Shown here: positions 14,970 through 23,726 of the stretch, piece after piece
Numbering within the stretch: position 1 is the stretch's first letter
Layout: every line of letters begins with the position of its first letter
NCBI GenBank assembly: GCA_965662045.1
Contig: CBFIGE010000001.1
Span: forward strand, 186,001 to 250,000
Direction of reading: 5' to 3'
Source: UBA3478 sp965662045
GTDB lineage: Bacteria > Bacteroidota > Bacteroidia > Flavobacteriales > Flavobacteriaceae
DNA length: 64,000 nucleotides
Made by a program: the position numbers and the translations under genes
Notes under the pieces: generated by a model
The model's input: the letters and a program-made list of their open reading frames with translations, nothing else
The model's database searches: none
Told to the model about the DNA's origin: nothing

Positions 14970-16412
14970 AGTATTCTTCCAAAGACTTCTAGGGCTTCCT
15001 TACGTGTTTTAACAATTCTCATTTTAATCAGCTTTTTTTTAAGAGCTCCATTTTTTTTCAGGGATTATATTGACAAAGATGAAAGCACTTTTGTAATCAT
15101 GGGACAAAGCTGGGTCGATGGTCAGCTACCTTTTACCTCTTTATGGGATTTAAAGCCTCTATTCGTATTTGGCTTTTTTGCGCTTTTGCTTCAACTGTTC
15201 GGAAAAAGCTTGATGCTCATCAGAGCTGTAGGTATGCTTGTGGTAGGATTAACTGCCTATATATTCTACGTCCAAAGCAAAAGTTTTCGCTCAAAAAATC
15301 AATCTCTTTTTGCAGCCACTCTCTGCTGTTATTTACTCTCATTATTTGGAGCAGTACAAGGGGTTATGAGCGAGCATTTAGCCGTTTGTTCTTTGCTTTT
15401 AGGATGGTTTTTTTACCATGAAAAGAAATATTATGTCTTAGCAGGATTTATACTTTGCAGCGCTTTATTATTTAAGAGCAACTACGTCTATGCCCTATTC
15501 TTATTCGCTCTAGTAGAAATGTACTACACTGTAAGAAATAAATCCTTTTCTCAGCTCTACAAGTCGTTTTTAGGCTTATTGATTCCCATTGGGATTTGTG
15601 TTTTTCCTTACTGGCAATCAGACAATCTCAGCACCTTGAATAGCGCAATGATTTTAGCTCCTTTAGCCTATGCTGATGTCGACATCTTGACACAGCTCAA
15701 AACCTTCCTATACATTCTTCCTATAGGTGGTATTTATCTCTTTATCATCTCAAAAAACAAGTATGAACTCAATAGAAGAAATCTAGGTTTACTTGCACTT
15801 AATATTGGAGTTCTATTTTCTTTTATTAAACTGGGTAAAATCAATGATCACTATCTATTGCAATGGTATCCGCTCTTCTTGTTATTCCTGGTGCAATCGC
15901 AACTCAAATGGCCTCAGTTTGAAACCAAAAAAAGTGTTCGAGCAGCAATTGTTCTCTTTCTAATTCTTCCTGTAGAAAGCTACAAAGAATACAAAGCACT
16001 TTGGACACATCAAAAGCAAAACGATTCGTGGTACAACGGCGAAGGAGTAGCTGTTCCCAACTATTTAAAAGAACAAAAGCTCGATCAAGAATCTGTATTT
16101 TATTTGGATTTTCACATCGGTTATTGGTTTCAAAATCAAAACCCTCCGACTATGATAGCGACGCATCCTTCAAACATAGCTCGTGAAGAATTATATCCTT
16201 TTATACCAAGTATTAGATCCAATCCTTCAGAAGAAATAAAACACCTCTTTGAAGTTATGCGTCCAAGCATTGTAGTTAAGTCAAAAAACAAAATATTAGG
16301 AAAGGATTTTGATCAAGAGAATCAGCAAATACAAGACTATTTGAATCAGTTCTATTACCCAATACACAGGATTGATAAAGCCGTAATATTACAGCGTTTA
16401 GAGCTGAAGTAA
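14967..16412 (+). CDS. Membrane glycosyltransferase, GT39/GT-C type
   Basis: 481-residue integral membrane protein with about ten hydrophobic segments. The N-terminal pattern of a first helix, then FRDYIDKDEST with Asp-Glu at residues 38-39, matches the acidic catalytic loop of GT-C enzymes (PMT/ArnT-like), which move sugars from polyprenyl-phosphate carriers outside the membrane. The donor and acceptor cannot be told. It lies on the plus strand between bioD and bioA, whose genes are on the minus strand, and its 3' end overlaps bioD by 15 bases. I start at ATG 14967. Confidence 0.8.
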   Translation: MSILPKTSRASLRVLTILILISFFLRAPFFFRDYIDKDESTFVIMGQSWVDGQLPFTSLWDLKPLFVFGFFALLLQLFGKSLMLIRAVGMLVVGLTAYIFYVQSKSFRSKNQSLFAATLCCYLLSLFGAVQGVMSEHLAVCSLLLGWFFYHEKKYYVLAGFILCSALLFKSNYVYALFLFALVEMYYTVRNKSFSQLYKSFLGLLIPIGICVFPYWQSDNLSTLNSAMILAPLAYADVDILTQLKTFLYILPIGGIYLFIISKNKYELNRRNLGLLALNIGVLFSFIKLGKINDHYLLQWYPLFLLFLVQSQLKWPQFETKKSVRAAIVLFLILPVESYKEYKALWTHQKQNDSWYNGEGVAVPNYLKEQKLDQESVFYLDFHIGYWFQNQNPPTMIATHPSNIAREELYPFIPSIRSNPSEEIKHLFEVMRPSIVVKSKNKILGKDFDQENQQIQDYLNQFYYPIHRIDKAVILQRLELK

Positions 16413-17018
16413 AGTCGGTTTCAAAGCCTCTGCCGCTCTTTTAATATACTCCTTATCAACTTGATTTAACTCAGGCATTCGACCCAATAGATGAACGGAG
16501 CCCATTTTAAGGATAATCGATTCTGTTTCAGAGTTTTCATCTCCGTTAAAAAGAATGTAAGGCTTAATTCCTTTAGAATTCAAATATTGAATACTGAGTA
16601 AACTGTGATTGATACTGCCCAAATAATGCCTAGATACTAAAATAACCTTATCGTTAGACTCGATTAAATCAGCAATAGTTTCTTTTTGATTTAGTGGCAC
16701 TAAAAGTCCTCCTGCCCCCTCTATGACTAAACGATTGGCAGTTTTTGGCCGAATGATTTGTTCAATATCTATCTCAACACCAGAGCGAACCGCCGCTGCA
16801 TGCGGGCTCATAGGGTACTGTAATTCGTATGAAGGCTTATGAATCACAGTCTTAGTATTGGTAATTAAATCTTTGATTTTATCTCGATCTCCATAGTTCA
16901 AATCACCTGCTTGCACTGGTTTAAAATAATCCGCTTCAAGCGCTTCAGTAATTACAGCTGAACAGATTGTTTTTCCAACCTCAGTAGATATTCCAGTAAT
17001 AAAATAATTCGCACTCAT
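16398..17018 (-). CDS. bioD: Dethiobiotin synthetase
   Basis: ATP-dependent ureido-ring closure of DAPA to dethiobiotin. The 206-residue protein has the P-loop variant GISTEVGKTICSA near the N-terminus, the DxxKP-like segment YFKPVQAGD and VIEGAGGLLVPLN, all family signatures. It starts 2 bases after bioF stops, so they are coupled. Convergent overlap of 15 bases with the glycosyltransferase gene. Confidence 0.96.
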   Translation of the reverse strand: MSANYFITGISTEVGKTICSAVITEALEADYFKPVQAGDLNYGDRDKIKDLITNTKTVIHKPSYELQYPMSPHAAAVRSGVEIDIEQIIRPKTANRLVIEGAGGLLVPLNQKETIADLIESNDKVILVSRHYLGSINHSLLSIQYLNSKGIKPYILFNGDENSETESIILKMGSVHLLGRMPELNQVDKEYIKRAAEALKPTLLQL

Positions 17019-17020
17019 AG

Positions 17021-18139
17021 TTATGATTGAAAATAAGAATGAATAGCTTCTAAAAGGCGCTTAATTTCATCCTTGGTATTAAAGGCGTGTAAAACTACTC
17101 GAATGCGCTCATCACCTTTAGCTACAGTTGGATATCGAATTGCTGCTAAGGCAAACTTATGTTGTTGTAAATAATTCTGTAAATCGATGGCTTGAGCATT
17201 ATCCTTACATTTTATCCCTTGAATCGCTGAATTACTGTTTAAAAGATAGGCCCTCAAATTTAGATCTTCTGCAATCTTTAGAAAATAAGAAATACATTCT
17301 GACAACTTAACTCGAAGTTTTTCTGCCTTTACAGAACGGCTTAATTCAATAGCAGCCTGAATTTTATATACAGTGAAAGGGTCTAAGGCTGTAGTATAAA
17401 TAAGAGACCTACTATGATTAACTAAATAGTCTTTGATATTTTGACTGCACAACAAAGTTGCTCCGTGCACCCCATAGGATTTTCCAAAGGTTACTATGCT
17501 CAAAAAGTACTGCCTATAATTGTATGGATAAATCCCTGAAGAATGAGCACAATCGACAATCATTCTTATCTGATGTGTCTCGCAAAAAACTTTCAATTCG
17601 TCAAGGGGAGCGAAATCACCATCAACAGAAAAGACAGATTCGGTAATCAAATAAACGTTCTTGTGTTCCTTTAACTGTTCGCATTTATTTTTTAAATCTG
17701 AAAGATCATTATGTCTGAACTTATATGACTTCGCCGGACTCATTTTCAAACCATCCCTTATACTCGCATGACAAAGTGCATCGTATAAGACAAGGTCGCT
17801 CTTTTGGATTATAGCAGATATCCATCCCATATTGGCCGAAAATCCAGAATTGTAAACCAGAGCTGCTTCCACCTCAAAGGTTTCACAAAGTGTTTGCTCG
17901 AGTTCAGTATAGGCCTTGTGGTTACCGCTTAACAATCTGGACCCTGTGGAACCATTTAGATTAAAAGGAAAAGTATGAAGTTTTTCTAGAGCTTTCTCGT
18001 GAATTAATTCTTCTCTTGCAAAACCCAAATAGTCATTAGAAAAAAAATCCACACCCTCGAAAGTTTTTAAACTTCGAAAAGCGTGGTTTTCTTTTTTGTG
18101 GTCTAAAGACTGAAGTAATTCTAATGGTAAATCATCCAT
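17021..18139 (-). CDS. bioF: 8-amino-7-oxononanoate synthase
   Basis: PLP enzyme of the alpha-oxoamine synthase family joining pimeloyl thioester and alanine to form KAPA. The 372-residue protein shows NGSTGSRLLSGNH, CHASIRDG and the PLP lysine K220 in TFGKSYGVHGA. The usual DEAH(S/T)xG motif reads DCAHSSG (196-202): the Glu is replaced by Cys, while Asp196 and His199 are kept. Family-wide identification as BioF rather than Kbl rests on its position next to bioD. It starts 17 bases after atpC, so it may be read from the atpDC promoter. Confidence 0.92.
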   Translation of the reverse strand: MDDLPLELLQSLDHKKENHAFRSLKTFEGVDFFSNDYLGFAREELIHEKALEKLHTFPFNLNGSTGSRLLSGNHKAYTELEQTLCETFEVEAALVYNSGFSANMGWISAIIQKSDLVLYDALCHASIRDGLKMSPAKSYKFRHNDLSDLKNKCEQLKEHKNVYLITESVFSVDGDFAPLDELKVFCETHQIRMIVDCAHSSGIYPYNYRQYFLSIVTFGKSYGVHGATLLCSQNIKDYLVNHSRSLIYTTALDPFTVYKIQAAIELSRSVKAEKLRVKLSECISYFLKIAEDLNLRAYLLNSNSAIQGIKCKDNAQAIDLQNYLQQHKFALAAIRYPTVAKGDERIRVVLHAFNTKDEIKRLLEAIHSYFQS

Positions 18140-18156
18140 GCCTTACCGATTAAAAC

Positions 18157-18435
18157 TTAATCAATCAATACTATAAGTTTGTTGTTTTTAAATTCTACCG
18201 TTCCACTTAAAACTTCTAAACAGTAGTCACCATTTTGGTTGGTGCTAAATTTAGATTGATATTGCTCGTCGATTTTGAGATTTCCTTTGATTCTCAATTC
18301 ACCGTCTTTTAGAAGCGAAACAATCGAGGCGTGATTTTCTAACATTTGAAACTGGCCGTCCACACCTGGGACGCTTACAGACTCAACATCGCCTGAAAAA
18401 AGTGTAGCTTCTGGAGAAACAATCTCTAAATTCAT
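18157..18435 (-). CDS. atpC: ATP synthase epsilon subunit (short form)
   Basis: Epsilon subunit of F1 in the central stalk. Only 92 residues: MNLEIVSPEATLFSGDVESVSVPGVDGQFQML is the N-terminal beta-sandwich, and the C-terminal helical hairpin of E. coli epsilon (about 139 residues), which inhibits ATP hydrolysis, is missing. Short epsilon subunits are usual in Bacteroidota. 15 bases downstream of atpD. Confidence 0.95.
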   Translation of the reverse strand: MNLEIVSPEATLFSGDVESVSVPGVDGQFQMLENHASIVSLLKDGELRIKGNLKIDEQYQSKFSTNQNGDYCLEVLSGTVEFKNNKLIVLID

Positions 18436-18450
18436 CTCTAAATATGTTTA

Positions 18451-19959
18451 TTAAGCTTCTGCCAACATTTTTTGTCCCTCTTCAATAGCTTCTTCAATAG
18501 TTCCTTTAAGGTTGAAAGCTGCTTCTGGAAGGTGGTCTAGCTCACCATCCATGATCATATTAAAACCTTTGATGGTGTCTTTAATATCTACCAATACACC
18601 AGGAATTCCTGTAAACTGCTCAGCAACATGGAAAGGCTGAGATAAGAATCGCTGCACCCTTCTTGCTCTTGCAACTGCAAGTTTATCTTCTTCTGAGAGT
18701 TCTTCCATCCCTAATATGGCAATAATATCTTGAAGTTCTTTATAACGCTGTAATAACTCTTTTACACGTTGTGCGCATGAATAATGCTCATCTCCTAAAA
18801 TATCAGCCGTTAAAATTCTTGAGGTAGAATCTAGTGGGTCTACCGCAGGATAAATTCCAAGTTCAGCGATTTTTCTAGAAAGTACAGTAGTTGCATCCAA
18901 GTGAGCGAAAGTTGTAGCAGGAGCAGGATCAGTTAAATCATCTGCAGGTACGTAAACCGCCTGTACCGATGTAATCGAACCGTTTTTTGTCGATGTAATA
19001 CGCTCTTGCATTGTTCCCATTTCTGTCGCTAAAGTAGGCTGATATCCTACCGCAGATGGCATCCTACCAAGTAGGGCAGAAACCTCAGAACCAGCTTGGG
19101 TAAATCGGAAGATGTTATCCACGAAGAATAGAACGTCTTTACCTTGACCATCACCAGCTCCATCTCTAAAGTACTCGGCAATAGTTAATCCAGATAAAGC
19201 TACTCGTGCACGTGCACCAGGAGGCTCATTCATCTGACCAAAAACGAAAGTTGCTTTTGACTCTTTCATAGCGGCTTTGTCCACTTTAGTCAAATCCCAT
19301 CCACCTTCTTCCATAGAATGCAAGAAGTCGTCTCCATACTTTATAATTCCCGACTCTAACATCTCACGAAGTAAGTCGTTTCCTTCTCTTGTACGTTCAC
19401 CTACACCAGCAAATACAGATAATCCACCGTGTCCTTTTGCAATATTATTGATTAACTCTTGTATTAAAACCGTTTTACCTACACCGGCACCTCCAAATAA
19501 TCCAATTTTACCTCCCTTTGCATAAGGCTCAATGAGGTCAATAACTTTAATTCCTGTGAAAAGGACTTCTGTAGATGTAGAAAGATCCTCGAAAGCAGGT
19601 GCTTCTCTGTGAATTGGTAATCCGTTGTCACCTTCTTTTGGTAAACTTTCTAAACCGTCAATTCCATCTCCAATAACATTGAATAATCGTCCATAAACTT
19701 CTTGACCAATAGGCATTTGAATAGGAGCTCCAGTCGCAATAGCTTCTAAGCCTCTACTCAAACCATCCGTTGAATCCATTGAAATTGTTCTCACTGTATT
19801 TTCTCCAATATGGGATTGGACTTCTAATACTAAAAGAGAACCGTCAGCTTTAGTGACTGTCAATGAATCATAAATTTTTGGAATCGCTACTCCAGAATCA
19901 AATTCTACATCGATTACTGGGCCAATAATCTGAGCAATTTTTCCTGTTACCTTGGACAT
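18451..19959 (-). CDS. atpD: ATP synthase beta subunit
   Basis: Catalytic subunit of F1-ATPase, 502 residues. The P-loop GGAGVGKT, the catalytic GERTREG segment, SALLGRMPSAVGYQPTLA and the DELSEED-like MEELSEED are all present. As in other Bacteroidota, atpD-atpC form their own operon, apart from the other ATP synthase genes, which are not in this window; this is not a truncation. A TATATTTG promoter element lies upstream at 20006-20013. Confidence 0.99.
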   Translation of the reverse strand: MSKVTGKIAQIIGPVIDVEFDSGVAIPKIYDSLTVTKADGSLLVLEVQSHIGENTVRTISMDSTDGLSRGLEAIATGAPIQMPIGQEVYGRLFNVIGDGIDGLESLPKEGDNGLPIHREAPAFEDLSTSTEVLFTGIKVIDLIEPYAKGGKIGLFGGAGVGKTVLIQELINNIAKGHGGLSVFAGVGERTREGNDLLREMLESGIIKYGDDFLHSMEEGGWDLTKVDKAAMKESKATFVFGQMNEPPGARARVALSGLTIAEYFRDGAGDGQGKDVLFFVDNIFRFTQAGSEVSALLGRMPSAVGYQPTLATEMGTMQERITSTKNGSITSVQAVYVPADDLTDPAPATTFAHLDATTVLSRKIAELGIYPAVDPLDSTSRILTADILGDEHYSCAQRVKELLQRYKELQDIIAILGMEELSEEDKLAVARARRVQRFLSQPFHVAEQFTGIPGVLVDIKDTIKGFNMIMDGELDHLPEAAFNLKGTIEEAIEEGQKMLAEA

Positions 19960-20005
19960 TTGAATATAATTTTAAATATTACAACAATAGGTTGCTTTTC
20001 GGCTG

Positions 20006-20013
20006 CAAATATA
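20006..20013 (-). promoter_or_regulatory. atpDC promoter -7 element
   Basis: Minus-strand TATATTTG, full match to TAnnTTTG, 46 bases upstream of atpD. It may also drive bioF-bioD, since no terminator separates atpC from bioF. Confidence 0.65.
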
Positions 20014-20054
20014 AACTAATGTTTGCGATTGAAAAAAAACATTTATCAAACAAA

Positions 20055-20078
20055 AAAGGCGTCCCTAAGGACGCCTTT
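20055..20078 (-). terminator. Terminator of the 20099-22903 TonB receptor gene
   Basis: AAAGGCGTCC / GGACGCCTTT, perfect 10-bp stem with a CTAA loop; the minus-strand transcript ends in a U run. Lies 20 bases after the receptor stop codon. Confidence 0.85.
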
Positions 20079-20098
20079 ATATTTTATAATATACTCAA

Positions 20099-22903
20099 TT
20101 AGAAATTGATGTTAAATGATGCGTAATAGATTGATCCGATTGAACCAGAACCAATTGCATTGATGTATTCTTCACCCATAACATTTGATCCACCGATTTT
20201 GAAAGAAGAGTTGATCGCAGGTAAATTATATCTTACGGATGCGTCTAAAACACTGTATGCAGGAATTTCTCCATCAGCAAAAGAAGCTTGCCACGAGTAA
20301 GCATCTGATTGACGATAATTTAATTGGAATCCTACATTTTTTACAATCTCATCATGACCTAAAGACATTTTGATGCGATTACGTGCAGTGTTAAATCCTA
20401 CACGGAAATCGTTACCTACTTCGTCAAAATCAAGTTCATTAAAGGTATAGCTAAATCCAAGATCGAATCCTCCTAAACGAGCATCTAAACCTGCAACAAC
20501 TCCATAAGATTTAACTGGTAAATCTGTATTTGAATAAGCTTGGTAAACTTTGTAATCTCCATTTTGAAGTGCTGCACCAGCTAAAAGTTCTTCTTGTGAA
20601 GAAGGAGCTCCAGAGAACGCTCTACCGTATAATGGCACAATTTTATTTTGTCCAGCTACAAAATTAGAATAGCTATTCCAGTATGCGCTAATATCTAGAG
20701 ATATTGCTCCAAAACTTCCTCTATATCCTACTTCGATAGCCTCAATTTCTTCAGGCTGAATTAGTTCAGTGTCTACTTTTTGTGGAGCACCAGCTAAAAC
20801 AGAGCTAAGAGAAAATGAGTTTTCGTAAGCCGCACGACCAGAAACCTGTACTTGAGAAGGTAAACCAAGCGCTTGAGCTCCAGCAGAAGTGCTAAACGTT
20901 CTAATATCTCGATCTAGGTTGTCAGGTGCACCTCCCACTAAGATTGCTTGACCTACGTCTAAACCAATAAATAAGTCTTGTGTTGTTGGGTTTCTAAAAC
21001 CTGTTTGAGCAGATACTCTTAGGTTGTGGTTACGATTTTCTCCAGCAGTATATGCCAATGAGAATCTAGGCGAAACAAAACCATCAAAGAATTCATTCTT
21101 ATCGTATCGCGCAGAAGTTGTTAATTTCAAACGATTGTCTGCCATTGACTTTTGCAACTGAACGTATGCACCGTACTCGTTGTACTTGATTGGTCCGTCA
21201 CTATCGGTAAAAATAGTACCATTAGAGTTCAATTCGTATTGACGATAAGAACCACCTACTTGGATGTCAGCCCAATCATTAATTAGGTGTGCTAAATTGT
21301 AGTTACCATTTACATGTCTAAACTTAGTATTATCAATAAAGCGAGCACCTGAATTGAAGTTTCCGTCTTGCTTTACGGCATTAAATGCTTGCCCAAAAGC
21401 TTCAGTTCCAGGAATTAATCTTCCTGTATCTGCAACTTGTCTAGCTAAAGCATGTGCTTGAGCCGCTGGAACATTAGGTAATAATCCTCCAGAAAGTAAA
21501 CCTTGTAAACTCGCTCCAATAAATGTTTGTGCGTATTGTGTAAACCAGTCTGTATCACTCTTCCATCTTCTGTTGATGTTGATTCCTGCAAAACGAGTAT
21601 CGTAAGCGTCTCCAGAGTCTTCAGCTGTAATATAAGCTCTCACAAAGAAGTTGTCATTTTTGATTTCAAACTTCTGCTGTGTCATTGCGAAACCAGATAC
21701 TGCATAACGGTTAGCACCTTGATAAATAGTTGTACCTGTTCCTTTTCTGTAGTTATAGATTAACTCTAAATCGTCTCCGAAAGGTTTGTAGTGTACAGCA
21801 ATGTCTCTTTTTACAGATTCAGCATTGTAATCAGCTAAGTCTCTTTCATCGTAACCTGTTCTAGAAACAGTAGCAGCTCCTAAAGTCCCAGCTGGAATTG
21901 GAATACCAACTCCTTGAGCAATTAAGTCAAAATCTAAAGAAGTAGCAACCTCGTCTCCATAAACGTTTAATCCGTCATAAGCGAGGTTATTAGCTCGATT
22001 TGAACCTGCATTAGCTCCTCTTGATACATCTTGAGTGCTAGTTGCATGCCAGTCTTCACCTTTTAAAACAGAGATGTTGGCTTTAATCGCAAGTTTATCG
22101 CTGAACTTCTTAGCAAAACGTACTCCCCAATCGTAGTAATCATTTGTTCCGGCAGCTTCTTGAGTAGTAATACCGCGCTTTACATAAGCACTTACTCCTT
22201 CAGAAGTAAAAGGACTCTTAGATCTCATAAATAAGATACCATTGAAAGCGCCTGCTCCATATAGAGCTGAAGATGCACCCGGAAGAATTTCTACACTTTC
22301 AACATCTAGTTCAGACATCCCCACAAGGTTACCTAATACGAAATTCAAACCAGGAGCAGTATTATCCATACCATCTACAAGTTGTAGGAATCTAGTGTTA
22401 GCAAAAGTTGAAAAACCTCTTGTGTTAATCGATTGAAATGTCAACGAATTCGTGTTAATGTCCACTCCTTTTAAGTTCTGTAAGGAACTATAAAAAGATT
22501 CTGAAGAAGCATTTTGAATTTGTTTGAGTCCAAAACGCTCTACCGATACTGGTGATTCAAAAATACGTTCAGGTGTTCTAGAAGCAGAAATTACAATCTC
22601 ATCTAAAGATGTCGTATTTTCTGACATTACAATGGTAATACCACCTCCGTTGTTTACCGTAACTGTTGCAGCAGAATAACCTAAACTGCTTGCTTTCAGA
22701 GTAAATGGAGCATTCAAGCTTGTTGAAAAACTGAATTTTCCATCAAAATCAGCAACTGCTCCCTCAGCTTTCCCCACCATTACAACGTTGGCATTTGGGA
22801 TGGGTTGACCATCTGTGTCAACGACAGTTCCTTGAACAGTTGTTTGGGCCATTGCCAAACTACTGGACATAATAATTAATAAAGTAAAAAAATGTTTCAT
22901 CAT
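20099..22903 (-). CDS. TonB-dependent receptor with carboxypeptidase-regulatory domain
   Basis: 934-residue outer-membrane receptor. Signal peptide (MMKHFFTLLIIMSSSLAMAQ), a CarboxypepD_reg-like beta domain (about 22-100, GTVVDTDGQPIPNANVV), a plug (about 110-230, SASRTPERIFESPVSVERF and VESVEILPGASSALYGAGAFNGILF) and a barrel ending in SFNINF with a terminal Phe. I start at the ATG pair at 22900-22903, which gives a clean signal peptide. No SusD-like partner is adjacent, so a polysaccharide-utilisation role is not supported. The substrate is unknown; it stands alone with its own terminator. Confidence 0.93.
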   Translation of the reverse strand: MMKHFFTLLIIMSSSLAMAQTTVQGTVVDTDGQPIPNANVVMVGKAEGAVADFDGKFSFSTSLNAPFTLKASSLGYSAATVTVNNGGGITIVMSENTTSLDEIVISASRTPERIFESPVSVERFGLKQIQNASSESFYSSLQNLKGVDINTNSLTFQSINTRGFSTFANTRFLQLVDGMDNTAPGLNFVLGNLVGMSELDVESVEILPGASSALYGAGAFNGILFMRSKSPFTSEGVSAYVKRGITTQEAAGTNDYYDWGVRFAKKFSDKLAIKANISVLKGEDWHATSTQDVSRGANAGSNRANNLAYDGLNVYGDEVATSLDFDLIAQGVGIPIPAGTLGAATVSRTGYDERDLADYNAESVKRDIAVHYKPFGDDLELIYNYRKGTGTTIYQGANRYAVSGFAMTQQKFEIKNDNFFVRAYITAEDSGDAYDTRFAGININRRWKSDTDWFTQYAQTFIGASLQGLLSGGLLPNVPAAQAHALARQVADTGRLIPGTEAFGQAFNAVKQDGNFNSGARFIDNTKFRHVNGNYNLAHLINDWADIQVGGSYRQYELNSNGTIFTDSDGPIKYNEYGAYVQLQKSMADNRLKLTTSARYDKNEFFDGFVSPRFSLAYTAGENRNHNLRVSAQTGFRNPTTQDLFIGLDVGQAILVGGAPDNLDRDIRTFSTSAGAQALGLPSQVQVSGRAAYENSFSLSSVLAGAPQKVDTELIQPEEIEAIEVGYRGSFGAISLDISAYWNSYSNFVAGQNKIVPLYGRAFSGAPSSQEELLAGAALQNGDYKVYQAYSNTDLPVKSYGVVAGLDARLGGFDLGFSYTFNELDFDEVGNDFRVGFNTARNRIKMSLGHDEIVKNVGFQLNYRQSDAYSWQASFADGEIPAYSVLDASVRYNLPAINSSFKIGGSNVMGEEYINAIGSGSIGSIYYASFNINF

Positions 22904-23018
22904 CGCGTACTTAATTTTAGTCAATTAGTGAAAGTAAAAATAGACTTTTTCATCAAGACTGAAAAATATAATCAAAAACGTAAAAAAAAATATAAATCTT
23001 TATGAATCCGGCAAAGGT

Positions 23019-23726
23019 TTATGAAGACTGCGTTTTAGAGATTACAATCTCCTTAGCCTGAGGTAACATCCACCACGGCAAATATGGAAATGCGTGATGT
23101 TCATGATGGTATCCAAAAAAATAACAACTGAAGAAAGCCACCAAATGATTTTTATTTTGACTTCTTGACTGCGTTGTGTGGTGGTGATCACCGCGATGCG
23201 GCAAATAAGTGCCAAAAACAAAAAGTTGTAGAGTACTCAGAAAAGAAGGCAACATCCAAAAGAGTATTAAATTTTCAGCGGGAAAATACGGTTTGAGTAA
23301 GTTATACGTTATCGATGCCGCTAATAATTGATACCATTTAATGTATTGCATCATAAACTTGAATAACCATACAAAAAAAGGTCCTTGATGCACATCGGGA
23401 TCATCATCAGTATTTACATGCTTATGATGTTCATGATGCTTTTTTTCTAAGACCTGATAAGGATTAAATAAAAAAAGTGTAGCAGTTAGAACACCTATTA
23501 ATCGATTTATTTTAGGATGACTCGGGGCAACCACTCCATGAATAGAATCATGCGTTGTAATAAACAAGCCTGTATACAAATGGGTTTGAATTGCCACAAA
23601 CAAATACATTAAAGGGTTTGTCCAAACAATTTCAATACTCATAAACAAGTATAAGGACACTGACCACAAAAAAATGATAACTAAGGCAATTATCAACCCC
23701 TTATATGTATACTTTTCGTACTGCAT
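23019..23726 (-). CDS. crtW: Beta-carotene ketolase CrtW-like membrane oxygenase
   Basis: 235-residue di-iron membrane protein of the fatty-acid-desaturase fold. Three His boxes are visible: HDSIHG (59-64), HHEHH (97-101) and HHEHH (207-211), with FGTYLPHR (171-178) and FPYLPWWMLP (213-222). This pattern, and the length, match CrtW beta-carotene 4-ketolases, which make echinenone/canthaxanthin, better than acyl-lipid desaturases. It stands alone, without other crt genes nearby. A close relative acting on another substrate is possible. About four membrane helices. Confidence 0.82.
   Translation of the reverse strand: MQYEKYTYKGLIIALVIIFLWSVSLYLFMSIEIVWTNPLMYLFVAIQTHLYTGLFITTHDSIHGVVAPSHPKINRLIGVLTATLFLFNPYQVLEKKHHEHHKHVNTDDDPDVHQGPFFVWLFKFMMQYIKWYQLLAASITYNLLKPYFPAENLILFWMLPSFLSTLQLFVFGTYLPHRGDHHHTTQSRSQNKNHLVAFFSCYFFGYHHEHHAFPYLPWWMLPQAKEIVISKTQSS

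Noticed and set aside
18157..19959. atpDC as a broken ATP synthase operon
   Set aside because: Bacteroidota normally keep atpD-atpC apart from the other subunit genes; both genes are complete.
20099..22903. SusC-type polysaccharide-utilisation locus
   Set aside because: No SusD-like gene, glycoside hydrolase or sensor gene next to this receptor.
23019..23726. Acyl-lipid fatty acid desaturase
   Set aside because: Length, FGTYLPHR and the C-terminal HHEHH...PWWMLP pattern fit CrtW ketolases better; kept only as an alternative.
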